NCBI GenBank assembly: GCA_037447655.1
Contig: JBBHKE010002758.1
Coordinates: forward strand, 124,001-188,000
Source: Zygnema cylindricum
Taxonomy: Eukaryota > Streptophyta > Zygnematophyceae > Zygnematales > Zygnemataceae
DNA length: 64,000 bases
Direction: 5' to 3'
Within the stretch, counting starts at the first letter, position 1. Each line of letters starts with the position of its first letter. The notes under the pieces were generated by a model, which did no database searches, was not told where the DNA came from, and was given only the letters and a program-made list of their open reading frames with translations. A program made the translations under genes and the position numbers. Shown here in pieces: positions 1-11,129 of this stretch.

Positions 1-1490
1 TGGGAATTTGGAAATTTTGGAAGAAATCGATTACTCTATTTAGGAATTAGGGCTTTTTTTAAATAGTGTGGATAATTCTATTTGAGAATAAAAACAAAAA
101 AAAGCGGGACGGGATTAGCGTACACAACGCTAATAGCGATTGGCGGTGTAGTATATCAATGCCTATTACACGGGCATGGACCGTGTCTTGTTTTATCATG
201 TGTCATGCCTTATCGTATCGCTTGCTGGCACGCATGGTATCGGTTGCACGCACGCACGATTTTGGCACGAGCGCACGATTTTGGCACGCACGCACAATTT
301 CATGCACACACGTTTTTTTTGTATCGTTATGTATCGCCGGTTCACTTATATTAGGCGTGTGCGCGATTCGCGCACGCATCTAATGGAATATGTACTAATT
401 GGGTGCGATTTGTTTTGTTTCATTTCTTAGTTACGCAATTTGGAGGACGTGCACGGATATCGTTTGGAAGTTGTACGAAACGAGATGACGAACCTACGCG
501 ATATTTCATTTGTACCTTTATTTTCGCTTGTACTTTTACTTCAATTGGACTTTCCCGACGTACCAATCACATGTACCGGGGAGCGTTTGGTGGCGCTTCA
601 ATTTTGAGTACATATTTAAGTCGTGAACCCATGTAGGTTCCCGCATACATGTAGAAAGGGAGGGTTTTTACCCTTGGACTTTGGATAATGCGGAATGTAC
701 GGCAGACAATGTCGGCCGCCTATAGGTCAACATTCTAAGTAGCTTCGTCCATGTAGACTAGCCTAGACTTAGGTTACGTAGGGGTAGGCGTAGCTTAGCT
801 TCTACTTTGGCTAATTTTCAGACTTAGAGATTTTAGCTTTTGGACAAGAATTTTCTCTTGGCGGCTGAGCTCCTTTCTTACTCTCCCTCTACCGATTGCT
901 CACGTTTCTTTTGCTGTTGGCTAGCTAGGGATAGAAGCTAGTCCGTACACTTGTATACCATCTTATTTTTATGCCCACATTCTTTAATCCACGCGGCCTT
1001 GAGCGAAGTCCTGAAGGTTTCCCTCCAAACTTGTGTCTTTTGCGAAATAGTGGATTGGAGGTCGAGTGGGAAGGCATCCGGATCCGGATGCGCCGTCTAC
1101 GGGCAGCTGAACGGTTTGAGTGTTTGGTTTGGGGTTTGCTTGTGTTGCATTGGTGGAGGAAAGAGTGGCTTGCCGGTCAAAACTGATTTTTCTTTGGTTT
1201 TGGTTGGAATTCTTTTCTTGCTTTGGTGCCTATTATAGATAACTCTTGTAGAGAATACGTGGAAGACGCGAAGCCTAGTGGCTAGCTCGTGGCTTAATAT
1301 TCTTGACTCGCCCAACTGTCTGCAAGGTAGAGGTTTTGGTAATACGTTTCTTGATTAAATCTGACCACCGGGTCTTGTTAGAGATTGCTTGAGTAAGGTT
1401 TGATCAGTTTGGTTTTGTCTGGCATCTCCTACACCTCCATAGGCCGTGCCAAAATCCAAACCGTTGTCACTTAGGGTTTTTCCCCTCTTT
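1..1490. other. No gene seen; repeat-rich flank
   Basis: No frame here has recognisable protein features. Positions 127-151 hold one end of the inverted-repeat element family that dominates 10.8-26.7 kb (core TAGCGATTGGCGGTGTAG). Positions 230-310 are an irregular short repeat built on GCACGCACGATTTTG. A motif around 170-205 (GGACCGTGTCTTGTTTTA) recurs near 4483 and 5258, so this stretch is probably dispersed repeat or retroelement leader. Whether it includes a 5' LTR of the gag remnant that follows cannot be decided from the window. Confidence 0.4.
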
Positions 1491-1783
1491 TCATGCCCAC
1501 GGATTGGGACAATTTACGTTACCAATCCGGATCTACCCGCGGCGGGACATCTCTCCGTCCACCGCAGCTAGATTCTTATCATTTCCTAGAGACCACAACC
1601 GCATCCGATTCGGTTGCGGATCTTAGGTCTCCGTCAGTTCGGTCAGTATTGATCATTGTCTCATCACTATCCTCAGTTTCATCTAGGTCCCACCTAGAGG
1701 GGACCGAAGACGAATTTGAAGAGGATATCTTTTTTAATCCTTTCTCTTTTTGATTCTCAACTGGTTCAAATTGGGAACCGCTC

Positions 1784-2488
1784 GTGCATTCTTCCTTTGA
1801 CGACATGGCTTCCTCTTCAAAGGGGGGCATGGGGAGGATGCAATTTTGCTTCTCGGGTTTGAAGGTCACCATGTCCTTCTCTCTTTTCCGCATACTTTAT
1901 GACACAGAAATGAAGGACTTAGCCTTTCGATATCAAGACCGGTTTGACCTTAGGGTCGCTTTCTCTCTCCTCGGCCGATACCTTCGGGGTTCGGCTCTCA
2001 CCTTATACACACGAAAGTATGAGAGTATTTGTCAAATGACAGAGCACTCTCCACCCTTCGCGGGACTCCCAGCCATTCCCAGCCTGGTAAAAATTCCCTA
2101 CCATGCGGCCGTTCCGGCAGTATTGGACATTAATAGGGATGAGCTATATCCAGCCATCCCTGAGATTCTTCATCAGTATGCTGTGGCTGCCCGTGCGGTG
2201 ATTTCAGCTAGATCAGGAGGATTAATTCTTTTACATGACCCGGTATCGGTCATGTTTGATCTCCTCCAAGAAAAATACAGGATGCAAAATGCAGATCAAC
2301 TGGGTGAGACTGCCCCCGCTTTACGAGCTCGAATGGAAACACTTCGAGAAGCGTTGCCGGACCTCATGTCCAATGCGGAAGCTGTCCAAAAATTTGTGGG
2401 ACAGTTTCCTCCTCAATTGAAAATACTTATTCAGAATCACCTCAATCAAACATACGGACTCAAATTTACATTTGAGCAAGCGGCATAA
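1784..2488 (+). pseudogene. Retroelement gag-like protein fragment
   Basis: The 234-codon frame contains a segment typical of plant retroelement capsid proteins (RYQDRFDLRVAFSLLGRYLR, then a Thr/Ser-rich turn and a long helical C-terminal part with MSNAEAVQKFVGQFP). Gag proteins package the element RNA in cytoplasmic particles. The frame ends at 2488, and the nucleic-acid-binding zinc knuckle lies about 175 bases further on in another frame, so the original polyprotein is broken. No host function is suggested. The family assignment is by overall look only; a structure-based or profile search would be needed to tell Ty3-type from other gag proteins. Confidence 0.5.
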
Positions 2489-2639
2489 TACGCGGTCAAG
2501 TATGAAATGCAAGCCTCGTGATGGGATACCCACGAAAAACCCGAATCTCAAGGAGAAAAATTTGACCAATCTCCACCACCTCCGAGGAACCCATGGCCTC
2601 ATAATAGGCCTCCAAAGACGTCAGCCATGGGAAACCCGC

Positions 2640-3690
2640 CAATTAATACCGGAGACCGATTGTGTTTCCGATGTGGAAACACGAACACGATGCCCGCATG
2701 TGCCCAGATAAGTCGCCACATGCACCCATTACCAGCAGAAGGGACATTACGTCCACCGTTGCCATATTAAAGACCCCAATTTCTCGTATCAAACTCAAAT
2801 TCAAAACGGGGAAATTCCAACCCGTTTGGCAAAGTCGGTTACTCCTCCTAAGGACACCGAGAAAGAGGCGACAACACCTAAGATCTCTCGGCGAGGGAGG
2901 GAAAAGGTCGAGTTGCAAGCCATGATGGCCGCCATTATGAAGGAGCAATATGCTGCCTTCATGGCCGATATGAAACCACAATTTATGGGAATGGCAAGGA
3001 TAGTCGTTCACATGCCATCGTTGGCCGGTCGAATCCTCCGGGATTCCACCATCCAACAATGGGCAGCTACTTTTGATAAGGGCTCGCCTGATCACAATCG
3101 GGAAGGCAAATTACATAATTCCAGAATTCCACTTTCGTTCGGAAAAGAATGTATCTCTTCCCTACCATAAACGACTTCCTCCATTGCGGTTGAAGCATTA
3201 ACCATTCTTGATAGCACCATACATGAGGCGCGTCGAGTCAAAGAACGGCTAAGCATTCTTTCGGCCATGATAAGGGACATTCCCAAAGCCTCTTCCCTTA
3301 ATGATGAGGTTCCGAAAGCCTCTCCTCTTGTTGACGAGTTCGCCGCAGCTGGCGCATTGAGGGCTTTGCAATTGAACCGCAGTCTTTCGGTTATTTAGCA
3401 GCTTACCGCGGATGAACGCCGTAACCTAGACCCTCATATTAGTTTCATGGACAACTCTCAAAATTCATTCACTGTCAATGGTGTCGCTCCTTCTCTCCCT
3501 CTCATGGACACCGGAGCCAAACCCATGATCTTCGAATCCGGATTTGCGCCCAAGCTTGGTCTGACCCCCAAACAAGCTTCAAGCCACGCCTACACGACTC
3601 CTCACTTCAGCCGGTACCACGGAGCCGGTGCTTGGAATCACCAAGGACCCGCTCGTCTTTCGGTTTCAAAACGGAACCGAGGGTGAGGCC
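2640..3690 (+). pseudogene. Broken zinc knuckle plus retropepsin-like fragment
   Basis: At about 2663-2675 the frame reads CFRCG. Skipping one base then restores a perfect C-X2-C-X4-H-X4-C nucleocapsid knuckle (second half HEHDARMC, to about 2705), so a single-base frameshift has split the motif. Downstream, 3447-3690 encodes LMDTGAKPMIFESG, matching the D-T-G-A active-site signature of aspartic proteases of retroelements. Between the two are frames interrupted by stops. The remains continue to about 4110 with no clear domain. The motifs are visible; the joining of both to one element is inferred from order and strand. Confidence 0.5.
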
Positions 3691-4579
3691 GTGGAAGTTT
3701 TTGTCTAAGCATTGGTCACAATATGTAACGACTTCGAATGCTTAGTTGGACAGGATGTTATCTTTCGAATCGGTGGAGGAGTAGATATGCACGATCAAAC
3801 CTTCTCCTACCGCCCCTGTTAACTTTCCGTGACGCAAAATTTGCCTTCCTCTTATCTTTGCCCGCAAATCGTTGCCCACTATGGCACATTTGGCTTCAGC
3901 TCTTTCGGCATTCTCTGGTACCAACATTGGGGGTGAAATTGTCATCTCCCTTTTCGCAGAAAAAGGCCCTACTAGACAGCCTATCATTGCCGGATATTTT
4001 CAGTGAGCCCGATTTTCTCCTCGACTCGCGTCATCCTTTGGATAATTTTGACACTATGTCTCTCCACACATTCTCCGTGTGGTGGACATCGATACTAACG
4101 GGATGTTGAGTTTGCAGAGGGTGTATACGTGGACAAGCGGTGATCAGAGGTTCCACATGGAGTGCCTCGCTCCTCCATTAACTTTCAACCCGGGTGACCG
4201 TTGCTGACGCCATGGCTTTCCCATGCTCTCGGTTGTGTTGGCCAGCTCCTTTGCAGGCTAAGGAGCTAGGGGGGGGGAATTATTGGGTCCATATCACTCT
4301 AGGGGAGTATTCTTCCCTTTTTTCTTGTCATAGTCACGCTTATTCTTTCACATGGTGTATATATTTTTGCTAATCCATGTTCATCCCTATTCATTTTCGT
4401 TCGAATATATGTTTGTCCGCATGTCTTTGCTGGTTGTAATGCATGTTCGCTCTTGCTTGTCTCTCATGCAAGACACATGCCCGTGGACCGTGTCCTGTTT
4501 TATGTACATAATTTGCGCCACTTTCACGAACACGGCCAACTTTAAAACAAGACATCTACACACTTTGCACCACTTTTTT

Positions 4580-5240
4580 TTACGGTACCTTTCTTGTTGG
4601 CCGTCAGCTAACGAACGCGTTGGATTAGCTGTTAACATACACCAATCAGGAAAATATGTTTTGTTACCTTTCTCGTTGGCCGTCCGCTGACGAACGCAAC
4701 CCAGCGTCTATAATTTGTGGTTGTTAACATGACATACACCAATCAGGAAGCGATGCCACAGTACCTTTCTCGTTGGCCGGTTAACATACACCAATGAGGA
4801 AACGATGCCACGGTACCTTTCTCGTTGGCAGTCCGCTGACGAACGCGACCAAACGTCTATATTGTGGCTGTTAACATGACATACATCAATGAGGAAGCGA
4901 TGCCACAGTACCTTTCTCGTTGGGCGTCCGCTGACGAACGCGACCCAACGTCTATGATTTGTGGCTGTTAACATGACATACACCAATCAAGAAGCGATGC
5001 CACATTACCTTTCTCGTTGGCCGGTTAATATACACCAATGAGGGAGCGATGCCACTGTACCTTTCTCGTTGACCGTCCGCCGACGACCGCGACCAAACAT
5101 CTATAATTAACATGACATACACCAATGAGGAAGCGATGCCACGGTACCTCTCTCCTTGGCCGTCCGCTTACCAATGCGCTGGATTGGCTGTTAACATACA
5201 CCAATCAGAAAGAGATGCCACGGTACCTTTCCCGATTGGT
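4580..5240. repeat. Minisatellite-like array with alternating unit lengths
   Basis: About nine degenerate units each carry GGTACCTTTCTCGTTGGC followed by a variable stretch and ACATACACCAATGAGGAAGC. Unit starts fall near 4587, 4669, 4759, 4815, 4908, 5008, 5058, 5143 and 5223. Spacing alternates between roughly 50-55 bases (short unit lacking the middle part) and 80-100 bases (long unit with CCGTCCGCTGACGAACGCGACC and a TGTTAACATGACAT block). The frames within it are simple consequences of the repeat and are not genes. Confidence 0.8.
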
Positions 5241-7500
5241 GCCCGTTACACAAGCATGGACTGTGTCTTGTCATGCAGACGTTTCCATACAGGCGTGTAG
5301 ACGGACAACATGCGGAACAGACAACCAACGCCTATTTGAAGGTTTTCAGACAGACCACCAAAGGTCTATAATTTGTATAGAGATATAGGTACTTGCGTAT
5401 TAGAACTAATAACTCTGATTTAGACCATTTTTAAAGTGTACTGTTCGAAATGTGTCAGTCCGTACAAAAATTGCTCAAAATTTGGTACAATTGTACAGAA
5501 AGAGTGAAATAAAGGCGTCGACACGCAAAAGCGAGTACGTCGACACGAAAAAGCACACTCAGAGTTCATTCCGAGTGTCAAAGACGGCTGAAAATCATGC
5601 GAACCTGTTCTCACATGTTCAATGTGAACACAGGCTAGACAGTGGGAAAATGTACCCAAGTTCGAGTTATGCAATTAGAGCTAATTTTTCTTGGCACCCC
5701 CTTCAACCTAAATAAGAGTTAATCACTACTTGTATTAGCACACTAATAATTTCTTAACCAATATAGCGATTCACGGTGTACATTTTTCAATACGATATTT
5801 ACCTTCACCAATCAAATTTCTTCCTTCACTCCATGTAGCATGTGCTGCATGACACCAGAAGGTCGCATTCCTTCATATTAACTCTCTTTCGCTTCATTTG
5901 ATAACCAGTAGACTACCCACCGGAGTTACGACAATAGTGTTAAGCGAAATCAGAGTACAGAAAACATACGAGAGGCATTGCCGATTGTAGGACACTACTT
6001 GGAACAGTGTTGTTACAACTATTTGGTGATTATCCGCCAACACAAGACAGTAACTAATTTGCTTTTAATACTCTAAAAAAGATGGGCGGGGTAGAACAAC
6101 CTCCCAACTACCGACTTGATTCCACTTGATAGATTCTACAGGAGACTAGAATAAAAAGTTCACAACCTTAATAACATTAGATTCAGACATGATGAAGAGG
6201 CTAGAATAAAAAGTTCACAACCTCAATAACATTAATTTCGGACATGATGAAAACCAATGCCTTCACAGTTACAACCAGAGTTTTGTAAACCAGAGTATGG
6301 AACAAAAGATCTGAGTACAGTCAAAACTGCAAGAGTTAAATCATCAGACATCCTCGGCAATCACCTGTTGTGTTGACAGTTGCACAGGAGATCATGATGC
6401 GAGTCTGATATACACATCATATCCCAAATTCATAATAGAAAAAACCCAGATTTATTCCAAGACTATTGCAAAGGTTACCTTGTACATTAACAAACTGAAC
6501 ATTGCTTGAAGACGGGAACATCAGTTCAAACGAACAAAGTTTGCCTTAAGACATTCGACTACTGTAAACATTTAAGACCAACCATAACGAGAAGGGAGTT
6601 GGAATGCTGGAACATGTACATTCAGAGGGAAAGATAATGAGGCACATATATAACAACAATCGATTGAGGCCTCTGCCAAAGTGAAATCGTATGGTTGGAC
6701 AAAAGTCTGCACTCAATCTAAGAGACAAAATTGGAGATGATTAAAAATGACTTAGAAACCGTCATAAAAACGGTGTCATTCAAAACAGTCTGCTAAAAAT
6801 ATAACCATTTCCTAATTTCTAGATCTACCTGACTCACACATTAACAACTGGCTAAAACTCATCTCTACATTGTTAACACAATTTATAGCTCTAATAAAGC
6901 AAAAGTAAACACGATGTTCAACTAGTAGTGCATCCCTAGACATTAAACCTGGATTGAAAGTAATTACATTAGTCTCATTTGGACAGCCAGCTATAGTTGC
7001 CATTAACAATGAACGGCAGAGTCAGACATGCTTAGCAATATCTGTACCCAAATTTTATTTTGACGTTTATGGCAGTCAGCCTTATGAGGATCAATCAGCT
7101 GCGACTTATTGAGATTAAACCCTTTTAGCATAAGCTAGAGAATGGCATGGTCTTTCAGCTGAATTTATTTATGATAATTTCTAAAAAGAAAACTATCGAC
7201 AGATGATTCCTTCGGATGAATAGGACAAGGCTAAAATACTTCTGGAAGCGATCAGCATCAGTACAAATATGGCCGAGGACGGTGGAAGTAGTACAGTAAA
7301 ACAGCCTTTATTTGATTGAGATGTCTTGAATTATAAATACCTGAAGCAATTAGAAAATAACCGAGTCAAAAAACAAAATCAATGAAACGGAAGTGACTGG
7401 CAAAGCTCCCCAAAAACACTTTACAAAACTTTTGCAATAAGAGAAACACACAAGATTAGATATAAAAAACAACATGAAAAAAGCAGCTTAAACGCACCGT
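5241..7500. other. No gene seen between repeat array and STIG1-like gene
   Basis: No convincing coding frame on either strand. A single end of the CACTACACC inverted-repeat family sits at about 5763-5782. A short tandem duplication occurs at 6145-6250 (two copies of a unit with CTAGAATAAAAAGTTCACAACC and a GACATGATGA end). The part next to 7503 should contain the 3' untranslated region of the minus-strand STIG1-like gene. Confidence 0.5.
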
Positions 7501-7502
7501 TT

Positions 7503-8957
7503 CTACTGCCCGTAGTTGGGAGTACATGTGCCATCAATACAGATCTGGCCGGGCGGACATGGAAAACATCCTCCACAAGTGTTCCTATCATTGAGATCCA
7601 CGCATTGACCCTCGCAGCAGCCATGGGCAATACCATCCGTACTAGTACCACAAGATCTCCCACAACCTCCGCAGGCTCTCCAGTCGTTAATGATACTCAG
7701 ACATGATTTACTGCAAGATTTCAAGAAGCTTGTCAGGTACATCACAACCTCCATTCTGCAAAAAGTCACAAATGTTCGCACAAGGATCTTAAGAACGGGA
7801 GCAGATCTGACGGCAGACAAGCAGAAATGACACAAAATGTCAGACTTCCAATAGTTAATAAAACCATACCTGCAACAGGTGGTCGCTGTTGGATCAATGA
7901 GAATCCTCGGGTTAAATTTAGGATCGAGGCAACGTGTTTTATTCTTGTGGCAACGCTTTCCGATACCGGGGGGATGGCGTCCAACACCAGGGGGGTGACG
8001 TCCGACACCAGGTGGATGCTTTCCAACACCAGGTGGATGCCTTCCAACACCAGGTGGATGCCCTCCGACACCAGGTGGATGTCGCCGTCCACCGCCTTGA
8101 TTTTCGGAGCCAGGAGGGGTCTTGCTTGGAGGGGTCTTGCTAGGAGGACTCTTGCTAGGGGGACTCTTGCTAGGAGGGCTCTTGCTAGGAGGGCTCTTGC
8201 TAGGAGGGCTCTTGCTAGGAGGGCTCTTGCTAGGAGGGCTCTTGCTAGGAGGGCTCTTGCTAGGAGGGCTCTTGCTAGGAGGAGAGTCTTTGGAAGGAGG
8301 TGGACTCTTCCCCACACGAGGTGGATGATGCCCGACTCCAGGAGGGTGATGCCCGACTCCAGGAGGGTGATGCCCGACTCCAGGAGGGTGATGCCCGACT
8401 CCAGGAGGGTGATGCCCGACTCCAGGAGGGTGATGCCCGACACCAGGAGGGTGATGTCCGACTCCAGGAGGGTGATGTCCGACACCGGGAGGGTGATGAC
8501 CAACTCCAGGCGGATGGTTCCCGACAACCTGGTCGAAGTCATCGGGAAGATCTGCACTGTTATCATCACCAGGAGGATCGCGCTTCAGACGATAATGGCG
8601 GCCTTGTCCCGGAGGATGATGGCCGACGCCAGGAGGGTGTTTGCCGACTCGGAAAGTTCCAGATAGTCTGGGCACTCCTGATGACGAGCAGGGCTTCCCC
8701 TGAGAGTCATATTCAGCTCCGTTGAAACAAGGATCACCGGCTATTAAACGAGAAATAAGGCCTTCCCCTTGGAATACAGATCGCCTTTCAGGTATTAGAG
8801 AAGACCTCTTATCAGCAAATACATCTGCTCCCATGCCAGAAAATCCGAACTTCGCTTCTACATGGTTGACTAAAGCAGGAACTAAACTTAAAAGAACAAC
8901 AGCAATAGCAGCCACTAATAGGGACTGCATTTGCGCCATGGCAGCGTCAGTCTGCAA
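7503..8957 (-). CDS. Secreted HPPGVG/SPPSK-repeat protein with C-terminal STIG1 domain
   Basis: Frame of 484 codons, probably 446 residues after removal of a 114-base intron at 7756-7869 (minus strand GTATGG...TTTTTGCAG; length divisible by three). Residues 1-35 form a signal peptide; a start at the internal Met of MAQMQSLLVAAIA is equally plausible. Then come about nine heptads of HHPPGVG (8322-8520), about ten pentads of SPPSK (8127-8285), a second HPPGVG block, and a Cys-rich tail with CGGCGRSCG, CCEGQCVDLND and CPPGQICIDGTC, which fits the STIG1 family (known from pistil secreted peptides and cell-wall signalling). Removing the intron places the Cys motif next to CLDPKFNPRILID, as in that family. 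The protein is probably a cell-wall or apoplastic proline-rich protein; the His-rich repeat could bind metal (inference). A TATA-like box lies upstream. STIG1 proteins are usually far shorter, so the repeat region is the odd part. Confidence 0.8.
   Translation of the reverse strand: MQTDAAMAQMQSLLVAAIAVVLLSLVPALVNHVEAKFGFSGMGADVFADKRSSLIPERRSVFQGEGLISRLIAGDPCFNGAEYDSQGKPCSSSGVPRLSGTFRVGKHPPGVGHHPPGQGRHYRLKRDPPGDDNSADLPDDFDQVVGNHPPGVGHHPPGVGHHPPGVGHHPPGVGHHPPGVGHHPPGVGHHPPGVGHHPPGVGHHPPGVGHHPPRVGKSPPPSKDSPPSKSPPSKSPPSKSPPSKSPPSKSPPSKSPPSKSPPSKSPPSKSPPSKTPPSKTPPGSENQGGGRRHPPGVGGHPPGVGRHPPGVGKHPPGVGRHPPGVGRHPPGIGKRCHKNKTRCLDPKFNPRILIDPTATTCCRYGFINYWKSDILCHFCLSAVRSAPVLKILVRTFVTFCRMEVVMYLTSFLKSCSKSCLSIINDWRACGGCGRSCGTSTDGIAHGCCEGQCVDLNDRNTCGGCFPCPPGQICIDGTCTPNYGQ
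7756..7869 (-). other. Probable intron of the STIG1-like gene
   Basis: On the minus strand the exon ends ...TGTTGCAG, followed by GTATGG, and the candidate acceptor is CTTTTTGCAG directly before AATGGAGG. Both frames remain open because the intron is 114 bases, so an unspliced reading gives an extra 38 residues rich in hydrophobics that do not resemble STIG1 sequence. Splicing is inferred from consensus sites and the family pattern. Confidence 0.7.
7950..8520 (-). repeat. Three coding minisatellites inside the STIG1-like gene
   Basis: Reading up the plus strand: an 18-21-base repeat of the type CCAACACCAGGTGGATG (about 7955-8085, coding HPPGVG variants); a 15-base repeat GGGCTCTTGCTAGGA (about 8127-8285, coding SPPSK); and a 21-base repeat CCAGGAGGGTGATGCCCGACT (about 8335-8510, coding HHPPGVG). 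Copies are very similar to each other, which indicates recent expansion or homogenisation by slippage. All three remain in frame with the gene on the minus strand. Confidence 0.9.
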
Positions 8958-8984
8958 ACCCAGCCCCCCTGCGGACCTCCTGCT

Positions 8985-9060
8985 ACTACTTCAGTTAAAT
9001 GCTGCACCTTTGGTATATATTCCTGCTGGACAATCGCATATGCCAGAGTAGGAAAGCTTG
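8985..9060 (-). promoter_or_regulatory. Candidate core promoter of the STIG1-like gene
   Basis: On the minus strand a TATATA motif (plus 9014-9019) lies about 60 bases upstream of the first Met codon at 8957, a usual distance for a plant TATA box with a short 5' leader. The duplicated block starts at 9055, a few tens of bases further upstream, so the proposed core promoter is just outside the duplication while the more distal upstream region is inside it. Confidence 0.4.
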
Positions 9061-9199
9061 ATTGATGCAACGGCTAGAGCTGCTACTGAAATCGTGTTGC
9101 TGGCGAAAGTCTTAAGTAGAGAATCGACTATTGTCCAGGCGCAATTACGAACCGTTCCCAGACCTTTCTCAGCACGGACAATGGTTGGACCGTACCAAG

Positions 9200-10790
9200 G
9201 TTCCACCTTCGATAATTAGGACAAAGATGCATCGAACGGCCTCAGTGAGGTACGATCTAATCGACGGCATAAGGCTGCTCCGCGAACGCGGGTTCGAGTT
9301 TGCGGTCTCTCCTTCGGCAGAGTAATTGTCAGAAAATTGGTGCGGCACTGGCGCACAGAGTCCAGATGTAAAATATCGACGGTCAACATTAGCAGAAGAA
9401 GGGCGGCTGGAGTGAACCTCACTGCCACGTTTCTGCACGTGAGAAGAGTGTTGAAGAGTCGGCGAAAATTTTCAAAAAATAACCGTGAAATTTTCAATTA
9501 TTTTCATTCAGACAAAAGCAATCGCCACATTCTGTTCCGAGGACGTCATGATTTAGCGCACGCCGCCCAAGAACATGCCGAAAAATCAAAAAAGGAACAA
9601 TAATACATCACAGTAAAACTGTAGAACTAGAAGGGCAGCTCCCGTAGATCCTTCGCGGTAAACGATTTTCATACATTTAATGTCGGTCAAAAATACGTAC
9701 AATTTTGAGAGTTCGCCCAATAGAAGGACGAACCTACACGTGCTGGTCAAACTTTATTGACACGCGAGCATTATATATTATCTTTACAGAATCTGTAACG
9801 TACAGATTTGTATCAGCTGTGTAAATGCTGGACAACCGGGAAAAACCAAGACTCGCAAAACAACAACAAAGCCAAAATCACAGGAAAAGAACTGGAAAGT
9901 CTCAGCAAAGGACAATTCTCAGTTTGATACATGGGTGCAGGTTCAGCTGCTACGTACAGTGCTGTACTGTGCAGTCTTGTAGCTTCTGATTATTCGTGGA
10001 TTCTTATAATTGGTCCATAATTCTGCAATCTACCTAAAATGTCCAGAATCAAACGTCCAGAATTCCAGATTCTATGCGGGATGTTACCGCCCATGACGAA
10101 CCTAATTCCCGAGGCATGTGCTTCAGAACACGGAGGAACTATTGGAGAAACAATAGGTCTGTTCATGCAGGGTCAGCTACTTAGATTTAAGTGAGTTTAG
10201 CTTGTCGTTTGGGCCATTAAGAGTGGAGCCGTCAGCAACAATTGTCTGGTGCCGTAATGCAGCGGTTCCCACGAACCCAAGCCAGCACTGGATCTTGTAG
10301 TGGCTAAAGTCCTAGTACAAACCCCAACTATTTCGCTTCAAGAAAATGCAAGTTTCAACCAGTCGTAATTTCGGACAAACTTTAATTTTGGTTCAGTTCT
10401 GAAAAATAAACAGTGATAACAACAAAAATAGCTAAAGAAATAAAAGAGACCAAATAGTCAGATACACTTAAATAAGTACATTACTCGAAAATTTTCATGC
10501 TGACTTTTCAAAAACGTTTTATCAAAAGCTAAAACGTTGAATAAATCACTCAACGCTTATGCTTTAGGGGTATCGGCATAAACCCACCACTGGGATATAG
10601 TGTGGTATTCTTTGCATTGCATTCAAATTCACCTGGTATTTTTTGTCCCGAATCTCATCATATATTGTTTATTTTTCTTTAGTTTTCATTTTTTGGGTGG
10701 CTTGTTAATCGCGCAGACGACCACTTGGTTAATCTTGACGCATTTCGGAAATCCGGCATTCTGTACCTCATTACTAACAAAAATGTAATG
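9200..10790. other. Duplicated non-coding upstream sequence, no gene seen
   Basis: This part of the duplicated block precedes the inverted-repeat elements. Overlapping short frames exist on both strands around 9216-9603, but none has a domain, signal peptide or splice context that would support a gene. It may hold distal regulatory sequence of the STIG1-like gene, since it lies directly upstream of it. The same content is found at 16492-18082. Confidence 0.4.
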
Positions 10791-10804
10791 AGAGGATGCC
10801 AATA

Positions 10805-11028
10805 ACTACATCGCTGATCGTTATTGGTGTTAAAGCTTTTTTTGCCACATAAAACATATTTTCTCCGCACACACTTGTCTGACTTTCAAATTGAGACCGC
10901 CAATCGAGAGGTGAGAATCTTACTTTTCAATCCCAACCATTGTATCTAAAATAGGACAAGTGTGTACTGAGAAAATATATTTTAAGTGGCGAACAAAACT
11001 TTAACACTAATAACGATCAATGGTGTAC
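10805..11028. mobile_element. MITE with ~70-base terminal inverted repeats (type 1)
   Basis: The left end (from 10806, CTACATCGCTGATCGTTATT) and the reverse complement of the right end (to 11028, TGTACACCATTGATCGTTATT) match for about 70 bases, through a GTTAAAG block and an ACACACTTGTC block, around a central stretch of some 70 bases. This is the classical shape of a non-autonomous DNA transposon. Its outer bases share the TACACC..ATCGTTATTAG core with all other elements of the cluster. Confidence 0.8.
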
Positions 11029-11129
11029 AGCATCGGTTTCGAACAAGCCTCCATACATTTGCGGGACCTGCGGGACCCCTCGAAACCTTCATCACCTCTT
11101 GGGATCGGGTATGTGAATAGGGCTCATAT

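Larger units (their letters stand above)
1493..3690 (+). mobile_element. Degenerate gag-protease retroelement remnant without pol
   Basis: Plus-strand pieces appear in the order expected for a retroelement: an acidic, Ser-rich N-terminal frame (1493-1753), a gag-like frame (1784-2488), a CCHC zinc knuckle broken by a frameshift (about 2663-2705), and a retropepsin-like stretch (3447-3690). No reverse transcriptase or integrase follows. Near 4254-4285 a purine-rich tract ending in nine G residues could be a polypurine tract before a 3' LTR, but no matching 5' LTR was identified. It is either a non-autonomous element or a badly decayed one. The order of parts is seen; the assignment as one element is inferred. 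Confidence 0.55.

Noticed and set aside
8127-8510. CRISPR-like array
   Set aside because: Periods are 15 and 21 bases with no unique spacers, and the repeat codes for protein in a plant gene.
7766-8666. Long open frames on the other frames and strand over the STIG1-like gene (267 and 279 codons)
   Set aside because: They are produced by the in-frame 15- and 21-base repeats, have monotonous composition (ALLAR, ARRAL, MPDSRRV types), and lack signal peptide or domain; the minus frame with signal peptide and Cys domain explains the region.
9131-9603. Possible small genes (64-93 codons) duplicated at 16423-16895
   Set aside because: Duplication is explained by the whole 4.83-kb block; frames on both strands overlap and show no domain, start context or splice structure.
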